From Chloroflexota bacterium (GTDB lineage Bacteria; Chloroflexota; Dehalococcoidia; Tepidiformales; Tepidiformaceae), in the NCBI GenBank assembly GCA_026705605.1, contig JAPPAK010000002.1, forward strand, positions 93,013-157,012: a DNA stretch of 64,000 nt. The letters run 5' to 3'. The translations under genes and the position numbers were made by a program. The notes beneath the pieces are model-generated. The model had not been told where the DNA came from and did not search any database. It was given only the letters and a program-made list of their open reading frames with translations. Positions 8,759 to 17,310 of this stretch are shown here, piece by piece. Within the stretch, counting starts at the first letter, position 1; every line of letters begins with the position of its first letter.

Positions 8759-9730
8759 TTACCCTCCGAGAGCCCGGCCCAGCGCCGCCAGCTCGTCCGC
8801 CGCCCACCGCCGCGACAGCACCGAGGTCGGCACCGCGCCGTTGGACCCGTGGTAGGCCCCGGGGTACACGTGCAGCTCGACCGGCACGCCCGCGTCCGCC
8901 ATCGCCCGCGCGTAGGCCACGTCCTCGTCGACGAACAGGTCGAGGTCGCCCACGTTGATGTAGGCCGGCGGCAGGCCCGCGAGGTCCGTCGCCCGCGCCG
9001 GCGCCGCGTACGGCGATATGTCGTCGCCGCCCGCGTTCCCCGAGAGATAGGCGTTCCAGCCCGCGTCGTTCGACTCGCGGTTCCAGGTGCGGCCGTCGGT
9101 TACTGCGTAGCTGCTGCGTGTTTCGTTGCGGTCGTCGAGCATCGGGTAGACCAGCAACTGGTAGCAGAGCGGGATCTCGCCCCGATCCCGCGCCGCCAGC
9201 GCGACGCCTGCCGCCAACCCCCCGCCTGCGCTCGCCCCGCCCACGGCAATGCGCCCCGGGTCAAGCCCGAACTCCTCCCGCGAGCGCCACAGCCACGCCA
9301 GCCCGGCGTAGCAGTCCTCCAGCGGCGCCGGGAACGGGTCCTCCGGCGCCAGCCGGTACTCCACCGACGCCACCAGCACGTTCAGCTTGTCGGCGATGTT
9401 CGCGCAGTAGGGGTCGTTCATCTCGACGTTGCCCATCACCATGCCGCCGCCGTGGATCCAGTAGAGGGCGGCTGCCGGCTGGAGCAGCGCCTCCGGCCGG
9501 TAGAGCCGCACGGGCACGTCTGGATCTCCTGCCGGACCGGGGACGGTGACGTCCTCGATGGCCACGCTCGCCGGCAGCACGGGCTGTGGCAGGGACGCTC
9601 GCATCTCCGCCATCCGCTCCCGCGTGCCGGGAATGTCCGACCAGTCCCGCTGTGGCCGCGGCATTCCCTCGAAGACGGGCCGGTGCTCGTCGTCGAGCCG
9701 GCTGGCGATGTCGATTGGCGCTACGTCCAT
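8759..9730 (-). CDS. Alpha/beta hydrolase, hormone-sensitive-lipase family
   Basis: A 323-residue esterase of the HSL (family IV) type. The oxyanion-hole motif HGGG is at 93-96, the nucleophile elbow GGASAGG places Ser167 as catalytic, and Asp264 (GDLDLFVD) and His294 (YPGAYHG) complete the triad. These enzymes cut short acyl esters in the cytoplasm. No signal peptide is present. The substrate may be linked to the divergent short-chain dehydrogenase, whose start lies 92 bases away, but that is only inference from position. Confidence 0.9.
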   Translation of the reverse strand: MDVAPIDIASRLDDEHRPVFEGMPRPQRDWSDIPGTRERMAEMRASLPQPVLPASVAIEDVTVPGPAGDPDVPVRLYRPEALLQPAAALYWIHGGGMVMGNVEMNDPYCANIADKLNVLVASVEYRLAPEDPFPAPLEDCYAGLAWLWRSREEFGLDPGRIAVGGASAGGGLAAGVALAARDRGEIPLCYQLLVYPMLDDRNETRSSYAVTDGRTWNRESNDAGWNAYLSGNAGGDDISPYAAPARATDLAGLPPAYINVGDLDLFVDEDVAYARAMADAGVPVELHVYPGAYHGSNGAVPTSVLSRRWAADELAALGRALGG

Positions 9731-9822
9731 GGCGTCCTCCTCGTGCGTCGCGCGGCGAGTCTACGCCGCCCGCCCGCCGCACCGCTCGCGTACGATGGCG
9801 CCCGATTCCGGGAGGGTTTGCC

Positions 9823-10608
9823 ATGGGAACGCTCGACGGCAGGGTCGCGATCGTCACCGGTGCGAGCCGCGGCATCGGCGAGGATGTCGCCGTCGCCCTC
9901 GCCGCTGAGGGCGCGAAGGTCGCCATTGCCGCCCGCACCGAAGAAGTTCGCGACAAGCGCCTCCCCGGCACCATCCACACCGTTGCCGAGGGCATCCGCA
10001 ACGCCGGCGGCGAGGCCCTCGCCGTGCGCATGGACGTGCGCGATCCCGAGAGCATCACCGCAGGCGTCGACCGCGTCGTTGAGGAGTGGGGCCGCGTCGA
10101 CATCCTCGTGAACAACGCCGCCATCCTTGTCCCCGGATCCATCGAGACCGTCCAGCCCCGCCACCTCGACCTCATCTGGCAGATCGACCTGCGCGGACCC
10201 CTCCTCCTCATGCGCGCCTGCGTGCCCCACATCCGCGCTGCCGGCGGAGGGCACATCATCAACGTCTCGTCCCGCGCCGGCGTCTTCCCCGGCCCCGGCC
10301 CCTACCCCGAGACGCGCGCCAGCGGCGGCTTCTACGCGATGGTCAAGTCGGGGCTCGAACGCTACTCGCAGGCCCTCGCCATGGAGCTCCAGGACGACGG
10401 CATCGCCGTCAATGTCCTCTCGCCCCTCGGGCGCATCCGCACGCCCGGCAACATCTGGGCCGAGAACGACCCCGAGAACCCCACCCTCGAATTCGAGCGC
10501 GCTCCCCACATGGCCAAGGGAACCGTCTGGATCTGCGAGCAGCCGCCCGGCGAGTTCACCGGCCACATCCTCTTTGACGAGAACCTCTGCGCCGAGAAGG
10601 GCCTCTAG
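9823..10608 (+). CDS. Short-chain dehydrogenase/reductase (SDR)
   Basis: A 261-residue classical SDR. The cofactor motif TGASRGIG is at 12-19, NNAA at 97-100, and the catalytic Ser150, Tyr171 and Lys175 (YAMVK) are all present. The Arg at position 16 with a nearby AARTEE stretch is compatible with NADPH use, but this is weak evidence. The ATG at 9823 is preceded by GGGAGGG; upstream in-frame codons have no support. The substrate is unknown. It converges on the CoA-transferase gene with only seven bases between stops. Confidence 0.9.
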   Translation: MGTLDGRVAIVTGASRGIGEDVAVALAAEGAKVAIAARTEEVRDKRLPGTIHTVAEGIRNAGGEALAVRMDVRDPESITAGVDRVVEEWGRVDILVNNAAILVPGSIETVQPRHLDLIWQIDLRGPLLLMRACVPHIRAAGGGHIINVSSRAGVFPGPGPYPETRASGGFYAMVKSGLERYSQALAMELQDDGIAVNVLSPLGRIRTPGNIWAENDPENPTLEFERAPHMAKGTVWICEQPPGEFTGHILFDENLCAEKGL

Positions 10609-10615
10609 CGCCCGC

Positions 10616-11845
10616 TTATTGCGTCAGCTCCGAGATGTCCGGCCCGCCCTCGGTCGCGACCACCCCCGCCTCGCGTAGCGCCTCGACCGCCTCCGCATCC
10701 ATCCCCAGCAGCTCGCCCAGCACCTCCGCCGTGTGCTCCCCCATGCTCGGCGGCGGCCCCGCAATCCCCGATTCCGACCGCGAGAGCCGCACGGGCGTGC
10801 CCGCCACCGGCAGCGTGCCCGCCACCGGGTGCGTGACCTCCTGGATCATCTCGCGGTGCCGCACCTGCGGGTCGTTCACCACGTCCTCGATGGTGTTCAG
10901 CGGCCCGCTCGGGATGTCCGCCGCCAGGAACTCCTTCAGCCAGTGTTCCCGCGGTTGCTTCTTGAACGCCTCGAACAGCAACGGCTCGAGCGCTGCGTGG
11001 TTCGCCGTCCGCTTCGGACCAGTATCGAAACGCGGGTCGTCGATCAGGTCGGTCACGCCCAGAAGTGCGCACAGGATCGGCCACTGCTCGTCCCTGAACG
11101 CCAGCGCGACGACGATCCAGCCATCGGCAGCCGGGAACGCCTGGAACGGCGTCGCGCTGGGATGCCGCGTACCCAGCGGTTTCGGGGCCTCGCCCGTCAC
11201 GAAGTACCGCATGATTGCGTTCTCCAGCACGCTCACCTGCGCGTCCAGCATGCTGATGTCGATTGCCTGCCCCTCCCCGCTCTTCCCCCGCTCGTGCAGC
11301 GCCGTCAGGATGCCGATGGCCGTGTAGAGCCCCCCCACGATGTCGCCGTACGAGACCCCCGGCCGCACCGGGTCGCCGTCCGGCTCGCCCGTAATCGACA
11401 TCACGCCGCCCATGCCCTGCACGATGATGTCGACCGCCGGGTGGTCCCGGTACGGCCCCGTCTGACCGAACCCGGACGTGCTCGCGAAGATCAGGCGCGG
11501 GTTCCGCTCCCGCAGCGCTTCGTACCCGATCCCGAGCCGATCCATCGTGCCCGGCGTGAAATTCTCCATGACTACGTCGACCTTCTCGGCCAGGTCGAGC
11601 AGCAGGTTCCGGCCTTCGTCGCGCGTCAGGTCGATCGCGATTGACCGCTTCCCCCGGTTGATGCTGAAGAAGTAGCCGCTCCAGCCGTTCTGGTAGGGAC
11701 CGCTCGTGCGGGCAACGTCCCCCCAGGGCGGGCGCTCCACCTTGATCACGTCCGCTCCCAGGTCCGACAGCACCATCGCCGCATACGGCCCCGAGAGCAC
11801 CCAGGTCAGGTCAAGGATCCTGATGTCGTCGAGCGGTTTGGCCAC
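10616..11845 (-). CDS. CaiB/BaiF (class III) CoA-transferase
   Basis: A 409-residue family III CoA-transferase, which moves CoA between carboxylic acids. It begins with the family-typical DIRILDLTWVLSGPYAAM and contains GLGADVIKVE-like and TRDEGR segments. The catalytic aspartate by alignment with formyl-CoA transferase is Asp168 (SYGDIVGG). Formyl-CoA, carnitine, mesaconyl and bile-acid transferases share this fold, so the acid substrate is open. The gene starts with GTG, has no visible Shine-Dalgarno, and a TATACT box lies eight bases before it, suggesting a leaderless mRNA. Confidence 0.9.
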   Translation of the reverse strand: MAKPLDDIRILDLTWVLSGPYAAMVLSDLGADVIKVERPPWGDVARTSGPYQNGWSGYFFSINRGKRSIAIDLTRDEGRNLLLDLAEKVDVVMENFTPGTMDRLGIGYEALRERNPRLIFASTSGFGQTGPYRDHPAVDIIVQGMGGVMSITGEPDGDPVRPGVSYGDIVGGLYTAIGILTALHERGKSGEGQAIDISMLDAQVSVLENAIMRYFVTGEAPKPLGTRHPSATPFQAFPAADGWIVVALAFRDEQWPILCALLGVTDLIDDPRFDTGPKRTANHAALEPLLFEAFKKQPREHWLKEFLAADIPSGPLNTIEDVVNDPQVRHREMIQEVTHPVAGTLPVAGTPVRLSRSESGIAGPPPSMGEHTAEVLGELLGMDAEAVEALREAGVVATEGGPDISELTQ

Positions 11846-11853
11846 GGCCCGCG

Positions 11854-11859
11854 AGTATA
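11854..11859 (-). promoter_or_regulatory. Putative -10 element TATACT before CoA-transferase
   Basis: On the minus strand TATACT ends eight bases before the GTG of the CoA-transferase, a spacing that would put the first transcribed base at or next to the start codon. No ribosome-binding site is visible between them. Confidence 0.4.
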
Positions 11860-11870
11860 CGTGCGGCCGA

Positions 11871-12806
11871 CTACCGCTGACCCCGCAGCCGTGGGTCCAG
11901 CGTGTCCCGCAGCGCGTCCCCGAAGAGGTTGAACGCCAGCACAGTGATGCTGAGCGCGAGGCCGGGGAAGATGGCGATCCAGGGCGCCCGCACGAAATAG
12001 GTCCGGTTGCTCCCGGAGAGGTCGGCGCCCCACGACGGCGTCCCCTGCTCTACGCCCACGCCCAGGAAGCTCAGCGCCGACTCCGTCAGGATCGCCGCCG
12101 GCAGCGTTGTGCTCATCACGATCAGCAGGAGGCCCACCAGGTTCGGGAAGATGTGGCGCCACATGATCCGCATCTCGCTCGCCCCGATGACCCGCGCCGA
12201 TTCAACATAAATCGCCGCTCGCTGCTCCAGCACGTTCCCCCGCATGATGCGAAAGATCACCGGCGTGAACACGATGCAGATCGCTACCACCAGCAGGAAC
12301 TCCTCAGCGGCCAGTACCTGCCCGAGGTTGGGTAACTGGTCCCGTAGCGACGCGTGCAGGGTAAGCGCGAACAGGATCGACGGGAACGCGATGAGCACGT
12401 CCGCCACGCGCCCGAAGGCGAAGTCGACCACGCCCCCGAGGTAGCCCGCGATGAGTGCCAGCGCGGTGCCTCCCAGCGCCGCCACGATCACCGTCGCCAG
12501 CCCGATCTTCAGAGAGACGCGACCGCCATAGAGCACCCGCGACCACACGTCGCGGCCCTCCCGGTTCGTCCCGAAGAAGTGGCTGCCGCTCGGACTCTCG
12601 AGGATGGGAGTCACGCCGAAGCCTTCGGGGTCGCTCGTGCGGAGGACCGGGGCCGCGACGGCGCCGATGACCATGAGGATGATGAGAACTGCCCCGATCG
12701 TGCCCAGCCGCTGCTGCCGCAGGAACCGCAGCACCCCCGCGTAGGGCCTGGCGGGTGGGCGGAGCGCTTGCTGGCTCAGGGCTGCTGCGGCCTCGCTCTC
12801 GGCCAT
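11871..12806 (-). CDS. Peptide-type ABC transporter permease (DppC/OppC-like)
   Basis: A 311-residue inner-membrane permease of the BPD_transp_1 family with an N-terminal OppC-like extension. Six hydrophobic segments and the cytoplasmic EAA loop, SARVIGASEMRIMWRHIFPN, are visible; this loop contacts the ATPase. A typical FFGTNREGRDVWSRVLYGGR segment of DppC proteins precedes the first periplasmic helix block. It overlaps the upstream permease by one base. No ATP-binding subunit is found nearby, so ATPases must be encoded elsewhere. It imports peptides, nickel or other small solutes; the specificity lies with the binding protein upstream. Confidence 0.92.
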   Translation of the reverse strand: MAESEAAAALSQQALRPPARPYAGVLRFLRQQRLGTIGAVLIILMVIGAVAAPVLRTSDPEGFGVTPILESPSGSHFFGTNREGRDVWSRVLYGGRVSLKIGLATVIVAALGGTALALIAGYLGGVVDFAFGRVADVLIAFPSILFALTLHASLRDQLPNLGQVLAAEEFLLVVAICIVFTPVIFRIMRGNVLEQRAAIYVESARVIGASEMRIMWRHIFPNLVGLLLIVMSTTLPAAILTESALSFLGVGVEQGTPSWGADLSGSNRTYFVRAPWIAIFPGLALSITVLAFNLFGDALRDTLDPRLRGQR

Positions 12807-13756
12807 CAGTACCGGATCCTCGGATCAACGAATGTGTAGATGACGTCGACGGCGAGGTTCACCAGCGTGAACATGAAGGCGAACACCATGATCGCCGCGA
12901 GCGCCACGGTGTAGTCGATAGAGACCACCGACTCGAACACGAGCAGCCCGAGTCCCGGAATCCCGAAGATCTGTTCCGCGATCACCGAGCCGCCCAGCAC
13001 CGCCCCCAGCTGGATGCCGATCACCGTGATCACCGCGATCATCGAGCTGCGGAACACGTGCCGGAGCACCACCGCCCGCTCCCGCAGCCCCTTTGCCCGT
13101 GCCGTCCGGACGTAGTCCGAGTACAGCGTTTCCAGCATCGAGGAGCGCACGATGCGTGCCACGTAGGCCGCCGTCGCGATCGCCAGGGTGATCGCCGGCC
13201 AGATGATGATCTTCAGGTTGTTGAGCGGATCGTCCTCGAAGCGGACGTACTCCCACAGCGGAGTCCACGCCCACCAGATCGCGGGTAACGTGATCACCAG
13301 CGTCGCCACCCAGAAGTTGGGCACGGAGATCCCCGAGATCGTCACGATGCGTAAGAAACCGTCCAGGAACGTCCCCGGTCTGATGGCGGAGATGATCCCG
13401 ACGGGGATCCCGATCAGCGCCGTGAGCAGCACCGTAAGCAGCCCGAGCTCCGCCGTCACCGGCAGGCGTGACCGGATCTCGGGCGTCACCGGACGGCGGT
13501 TCTTCAGCGAGATGCCGAAGTCCCCCTGGATGGCGTTCCAGGCCCAGTCCCCGTACTGCACGAAGAACGGCCGGTCGAGCCCGAACTCTTCCTCGAGGCT
13601 GGCGATCGCCTGCTTGTTCTGGTCCGGCGATACCAGCCCGAAGCCAGTCAGGGCCGCGTTCCCCGGACGCAGGAAGAGCAGCCAGAACAGCAGCAGCGAC
13701 ATCCCGAACAACATGAACGGGACGGCGATCAACCGGCGTGCGATGTAGGCCTGCAT
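12806..13756 (-). CDS. Peptide-type ABC transporter permease (DppB/OppB-like)
   Basis: A 316-residue integral membrane subunit of a peptide/opine/nickel-type ABC importer. It shows the DppB pattern: an N-terminal helix (MQAYIARRLIAVPFMLFGMS), a periplasmic stretch, then five more helices and the EAA loop TARAKGLRERAVVLRHVFRS. It pairs with the DppC-like protein encoded immediately downstream. The binding-protein gene is 66 bases upstream, separated by a hairpin that may adjust the ratio of binding protein to permease. Confidence 0.92.
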   Translation of the reverse strand: MQAYIARRLIAVPFMLFGMSLLLFWLLFLRPGNAALTGFGLVSPDQNKQAIASLEEEFGLDRPFFVQYGDWAWNAIQGDFGISLKNRRPVTPEIRSRLPVTAELGLLTVLLTALIGIPVGIISAIRPGTFLDGFLRIVTISGISVPNFWVATLVITLPAIWWAWTPLWEYVRFEDDPLNNLKIIIWPAITLAIATAAYVARIVRSSMLETLYSDYVRTARAKGLRERAVVLRHVFRSSMIAVITVIGIQLGAVLGGSVIAEQIFGIPGLGLLVFESVVSIDYTVALAAIMVFAFMFTLVNLAVDVIYTFVDPRIRY

Positions 13757-13772
13757 GCCTGGCAGACTCCAC

Positions 13773-13808
13773 GGAGGCAGAACGAGGGCAAACCCCCGTC
13801 CTGCCTCC
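13773..13808 (-). terminator. Intercistronic hairpin between binding protein and permeases
   Basis: GGAGGCAG at 13773-13780 pairs with CTGCCTCC at 13801-13808, and a further ACG/CGT and GGG/CCC extend the stem with two mismatches around a short loop. There is no T-tract. Hairpins in this place commonly stabilise the upstream binding-protein message or attenuate the permease genes. Confidence 0.55.
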
Positions 13809-13822
13809 TCGGTCTCTGGCTC

Positions 13823-15598
13823 CTAGCCCTTGATGTACATGTCGTGTGTCCGGTTCAGCAACCCGCCCAGGAGGACATCGTCCTCCGGGAAGCTCCCGAG
13901 CCGGGAGTTGTACACGACCCAGCTGTGACCCGGCACTGGCAGGTTGATGCCCGGCACCAGCTCTTCAAGTGCGAAGAGCTGCATCTCCTCCATCTTCTGG
14001 AGGCGAAGGTCCGGGTCGACCTCCTGCGCCTGCGCGGCCGTGAGGTCGATCAGCTTCTGGGCGTTCGCCACCAGGCTCGCGTCTGGCTGGTCCGTCCCGA
14101 AGCTCCACGACACGCCCGCGAAGGCGTCCGGGTTCATCATCGTCATGTTGTAGATCTCCGGCGTCGTGCTCGCGTTGTACGGCACCACGAAGAGCTCCCA
14201 CTGCTTGATTGGCTCGCGAGCCCGCGCCACATACGTCGTCACGTCGTGGATCAGCGGCTCCGCGGTAACGCCGAGGTTCTCCTCCATCTGGCGCGCGAGG
14301 AACTCGGCCATCGTCGAACCCCGCGGGTCGATGCTCGACTCGATGCGGATGTGGTCCACTTCGATGCCCGAAGCCTCCCACAGCTCCCGCGCCTTCTGCG
14401 GGTCGAAAACCCGGTACGACTTCAGCGTTTCCTGGTCGAGCGCGAAGCCCGGCAAGGCCTGCCCCACGGGACCGTCGTACACGCCGTCGCCCGCGTACAG
14501 CGTGGCGATCATCGCGTCGTAGTCGATCGCGTAGGAGACCGCCTGGCGCGCGCGCTTGTCCACGAACTTGATGTTGTCGTAGGCGAGGAAGCGCGCCTCA
14601 GTCGAGGCTACCTCCTTCGCCACGAAGCGATCGTCCCCGGTGAATTCCTCGAACTCGATGCTGTCGGCGATTGCCGGGATGTAGTCGATGTCTCCCGCGA
14701 AGAACGCCGCCTTCACCGCCGCCCGGTCCACGATGATCCGGGTCTCGTGGCGGTCGATGTACGGGGCGCCCTCCAGGAAGTGCGTCGAGGGGTTTTCGTG
14801 CGCGTAGTAGTCCGGGTATCGCGCCAGCGCCACGCCTGCGCTGTCGCGCTGCTCGATGATGTACGGACCGGCGCCGGCGTCCAGCTCCTGCACGTTGCCG
14901 TTCGCCTGCTGGTCCAGCAGCGCCTTCGAGACGATGCCGTACGAAGTGGCGGCCATCAGCACCGGCGCCGAGGCTGCCGGCGCCTTCAGGTCGACCCGAG
15001 CCGTCGATTCGTCCACCGCGGTGATGGTGTCCATGAAGCCCCAGTTCGCCTCGTTCACCTGCGAACCCTGGTCCGCCAGCAGTGCGGGGAAGCGGCTCCA
15101 GGTGCTCGAGACGTCCTCTGCCGTCACGGCGCTCCCGTCGTGGTGGAACGTCATGCCCGAGCGCAGCGGGAAGACGATCGTCGTGTTGTCTGGCTGCTCC
15201 ATCGCCGTCGCCGCATCGAACAGGAACTCGTTCGTGGAGACCTTGTACAGATGCGTGTGGTTGTAGATGCGAGCCAGGATCTCGTTGTTGTTGATGACCT
15301 TCAGCCCCGGGTCGATACCGTCGTCGACCTGCGTCTTGCTCTGGCGGAAGGTGCCGCCCGGCATGGGGCCATCGGCAGGCGCCGCGGCCTCCGTTGCCGC
15401 CGGCGCCTCGGTAGCCGCGGCCTCGGTTTCCTCCGCAGCCGGTTGCTGCGGCTCACTCGGGGCGTCGTCATCGTCGTCGTCACCGCACCCGACGGCCACC
15501 AGGCCTGCCGAGCCCGCTGCCAGCGCCGCACCTCCAATCAGGAAGCTGCGTCGTGATCGCCGGCGCCTCCAGTAGCGCCCCCAGTAACTCTCTCGCAT
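13823..15598 (-). CDS. Tat-exported solute-binding lipoprotein, family 5
   Basis: A 591-residue extracellular solute-binding protein of the SBP_bac_5 (dipeptide/oligopeptide) family. The N-terminus has a twin-arginine signal (Ser15-Arg-Arg-x-Phe-Leu20) followed by a hydrophobic stretch and a lipobox-like GLVAVGC with Cys38, then a Ser/Ala/Glu-rich linker to about residue 80. It should therefore be a folded lipoprotein tethered outside the membrane. It feeds the two permeases downstream. Family members bind peptides, but also nickel, sugars and opines, so the ligand is unknown. A TAGACT box at 15629-15634 is a likely promoter. Confidence 0.92.
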   Translation of the reverse strand: MRESYWGRYWRRRRSRRSFLIGGAALAAGSAGLVAVGCGDDDDDDAPSEPQQPAAEETEAAATEAPAATEAAAPADGPMPGGTFRQSKTQVDDGIDPGLKVINNNEILARIYNHTHLYKVSTNEFLFDAATAMEQPDNTTIVFPLRSGMTFHHDGSAVTAEDVSSTWSRFPALLADQGSQVNEANWGFMDTITAVDESTARVDLKAPAASAPVLMAATSYGIVSKALLDQQANGNVQELDAGAGPYIIEQRDSAGVALARYPDYYAHENPSTHFLEGAPYIDRHETRIIVDRAAVKAAFFAGDIDYIPAIADSIEFEEFTGDDRFVAKEVASTEARFLAYDNIKFVDKRARQAVSYAIDYDAMIATLYAGDGVYDGPVGQALPGFALDQETLKSYRVFDPQKARELWEASGIEVDHIRIESSIDPRGSTMAEFLARQMEENLGVTAEPLIHDVTTYVARAREPIKQWELFVVPYNASTTPEIYNMTMMNPDAFAGVSWSFGTDQPDASLVANAQKLIDLTAAQAQEVDPDLRLQKMEEMQLFALEELVPGINLPVPGHSWVVYNSRLGSFPEDDVLLGGLLNRTHDMYIKG

Positions 15599-15628
15599 GT
15601 CGATCTCCCCGGGTGCTGAGTCGTCGGC

Positions 15629-15634
15629 AGTCTA
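15629..15634 (-). promoter_or_regulatory. Putative -10 element TAGACT before SBP operon
   Basis: TAGACT on the minus strand lies 30 bases before the ATG of the binding protein. The identical hexamer precedes the partner-switching operon (34974-34979) and the P450 gene (44565-44570). Confidence 0.4.
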
Positions 15635-15693
15635 AGTCAATTGCGATATGCCCGTCAGCAAGTTTCGTGATTCTGGCTGCGCCCGTCCCGCGC

Positions 15694-15699
15694 TATCAT
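15694..15699 (+). promoter_or_regulatory. Putative -10 element TATCAT, leaderless start
   Basis: TATCAT ends six bases before the GTG of the Rieske gene and no Shine-Dalgarno sequence lies between, so transcription would begin at about the start codon itself. Confidence 0.45.
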
Positions 15700-15705
15700 C
15701 CGGCC

Positions 15706-16374
15706 GTGGTTCAAGTCGACTGGCACCGCGTCGCCGGCCTCGACGACCTCGAAGAAGGCGACGTCAAGACCGTTCTTGCAGGGCGAAACGTGCTCGTGCT
15801 CACGCTGCACGAGGGTCGCTACGGCGCCCTCGACAACCGCTGTCCGCACGAGAACGCCCCCCTTGGTGAGGGCTACATCGATCGAGGCTGGCTCATCTGC
15901 CCCCTCCACCAGTACGAGTTCGACCCCCACGATGGCCACCCCTCTCCCACCTACGAGGAAGGGCCGCCCTCCTACCCTGTCGAAGCCCGGGAGGACGGCG
16001 TCTATGTCGCCATCGAGGACCTTGCCGCCAGCTACGAGGAGGCCCGTCAGGCATTCTTCGCTGCTACGGAGACCGCCAACGCCCTCGTCAATGCCACCGA
16101 GGGCGCTCGCGCGATCCTCGTCGACTGGCGCCGGGCCGCCGTCGTTGGAACCGAGATCGAGCCGCCACAGGGGATGCCCCGCACCGTCGAGGCCGCCGAT
16201 CTCCCGAACGCGCTCGCCATCGCCCGCGCCCTTCGCGCGTGGCACGACTCCCACGAGGCCATGCGCGTCGCCTTCAACCGCATCCCCCGCGAGGAGAGGC
16301 CCAGCGTTGCGCGTCCGCCCCAGAAGTACCCTGCCCCCGCACCCAGCTCCGTCCCCCGGATGACCTTCGGCTAG
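15706..16374 (+). CDS. Rieske [2Fe-2S] domain protein
   Basis: A 222-residue protein with a Rieske domain in its first 110 residues: Cys46-x-His48 (NRCPHEN) and Cys65-x-x-His68 (ICPLHQY) are the cluster ligands. It is soluble, of the ferredoxin or small-subunit type; no oxygenase catalytic domain follows. The C-terminal 110 residues are helical and unfamiliar. The GTG at 15706 is chosen since translation from any upstream codon would cross the divergent promoter region. It is followed five bases later by an aldo/keto reductase gene, so it may donate electrons to a partner of this small operon; this is inference. Confidence 0.85.
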   Translation: MVQVDWHRVAGLDDLEEGDVKTVLAGRNVLVLTLHEGRYGALDNRCPHENAPLGEGYIDRGWLICPLHQYEFDPHDGHPSPTYEEGPPSYPVEAREDGVYVAIEDLAASYEEARQAFFAATETANALVNATEGARAILVDWRRAAVVGTEIEPPQGMPRTVEAADLPNALAIARALRAWHDSHEAMRVAFNRIPREERPSVARPPQKYPAPAPSSVPRMTFG

Positions 16375-16379
16375 CTCTC

Positions 16380-17201
16380 GTGAGTGAACTGAAGCGGCGC
16401 AGGCTCGGCCGGACCGGCCTCATGGTCCCCGAACTCGGCCTCGGCGCCATGGATACCCCCACGTCCCCGAAGGGCGGCGACACCCTCCAGGCCGCCATCG
16501 AGGCCGGAATCACGTTCATCGACACCGCCCGCGAGTACGCCGGAAGCGAGATGCTCATCGGCCGGTCACTGCGCGAGACGCCGCCGCCCGCCGACCTCTG
16601 CCTCGCCAGCAAGACGTTTAGCCGTACCGCCAACGGGGCCCAGTACGACATCGACCGCTCGCTCCGCGCACTCGGCCGGGAGCGCATCGCCCTCTACCAG
16701 CTCCACGATGTCTCTACTGCCGAGGCGTGGGAGGCCGTCATCGGGGAGGATGGCGCCCTTGCCGGCCTCCAGGCTGCTCGCTATCGCGGCCTGATCGACC
16801 ACATCGGCATCTCCTCACACACCGCCGAGATAGTCCGACTGGCCATCACCTCTAGCCAGTTCGACTCCGTCATGCTCGAGTACTCCGCCTTCTATCCGGT
16901 CACGGCCTCGCTCATCGACCTCGCCGCCGAGCACGACGTCGGCGTGATCGTCATGCGACCCGTCGGCGGCTCGGGCCGCACCAGCGCCATGCGGGGCCGC
17001 ATCGCCGAGGGCTACGACGGTCCCCTCACGCCCGCCAACCTCCTCCGCTACGTCTGGTCGAACCCCGGCGTCTCTGTCGCCATTCCCGGCGCTCGCTACC
17101 CCTCCCGCATCCACGAAAACGTCGCGACTGCCTCGGAGTGGCTTCCCATGGACGAGACCGAGCGACGCGCCCTCGAAGCCGAGGCTGCTCGCCTCTATTA
17201 G
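16380..17201 (+). CDS. Aldo/keto reductase
   Basis: A 273-residue AKR-superfamily oxidoreductase with a TIM-barrel fold. All four catalytic residues are visible: Asp48 and Tyr53 (FIDTAREYA), Lys78 (LASKTF) and His109 (YQLHD). It reduces aldehydes or ketones with NADPH; the sequence around KRRRLGRTGLMVPELGLGAM is typical of the bacterial clade. The GTG at 16380 lies just after the Rieske stop. The substrate is not evident. Slightly shorter than the usual 310-330 residues, it ends ...EAARLY and has no iron-sulfur tail. Confidence 0.88.
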   Translation: MSELKRRRLGRTGLMVPELGLGAMDTPTSPKGGDTLQAAIEAGITFIDTAREYAGSEMLIGRSLRETPPPADLCLASKTFSRTANGAQYDIDRSLRALGRERIALYQLHDVSTAEAWEAVIGEDGALAGLQAARYRGLIDHIGISSHTAEIVRLAITSSQFDSVMLEYSAFYPVTASLIDLAAEHDVGVIVMRPVGGSGRTSAMRGRIAEGYDGPLTPANLLRYVWSNPGVSVAIPGARYPSRIHENVATASEWLPMDETERRALEAEAARLY

Positions 17202-17310
17202 CCGGCCTCGTCGCGGAAGTTGTTCCCTGGGCGTCTTCGAACCCCGCCCTTCACCCGGACGTGCTAGCGTGCACCCTCGGTACGCGAGCGCACTGGCGCG
17301 GAGGAAGCCC

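Noticed and set aside
8759..9730. Carboxylesterase assignment with a specific gene name
   Set aside because: HSL-type esterases cannot be named from sequence alone; the triad supports only the family.
12806..13756. Nickel-specific NikB assignment for the permease
   Set aside because: Nothing in the permease or binding protein separates nickel from peptide transport, so I kept the general description.
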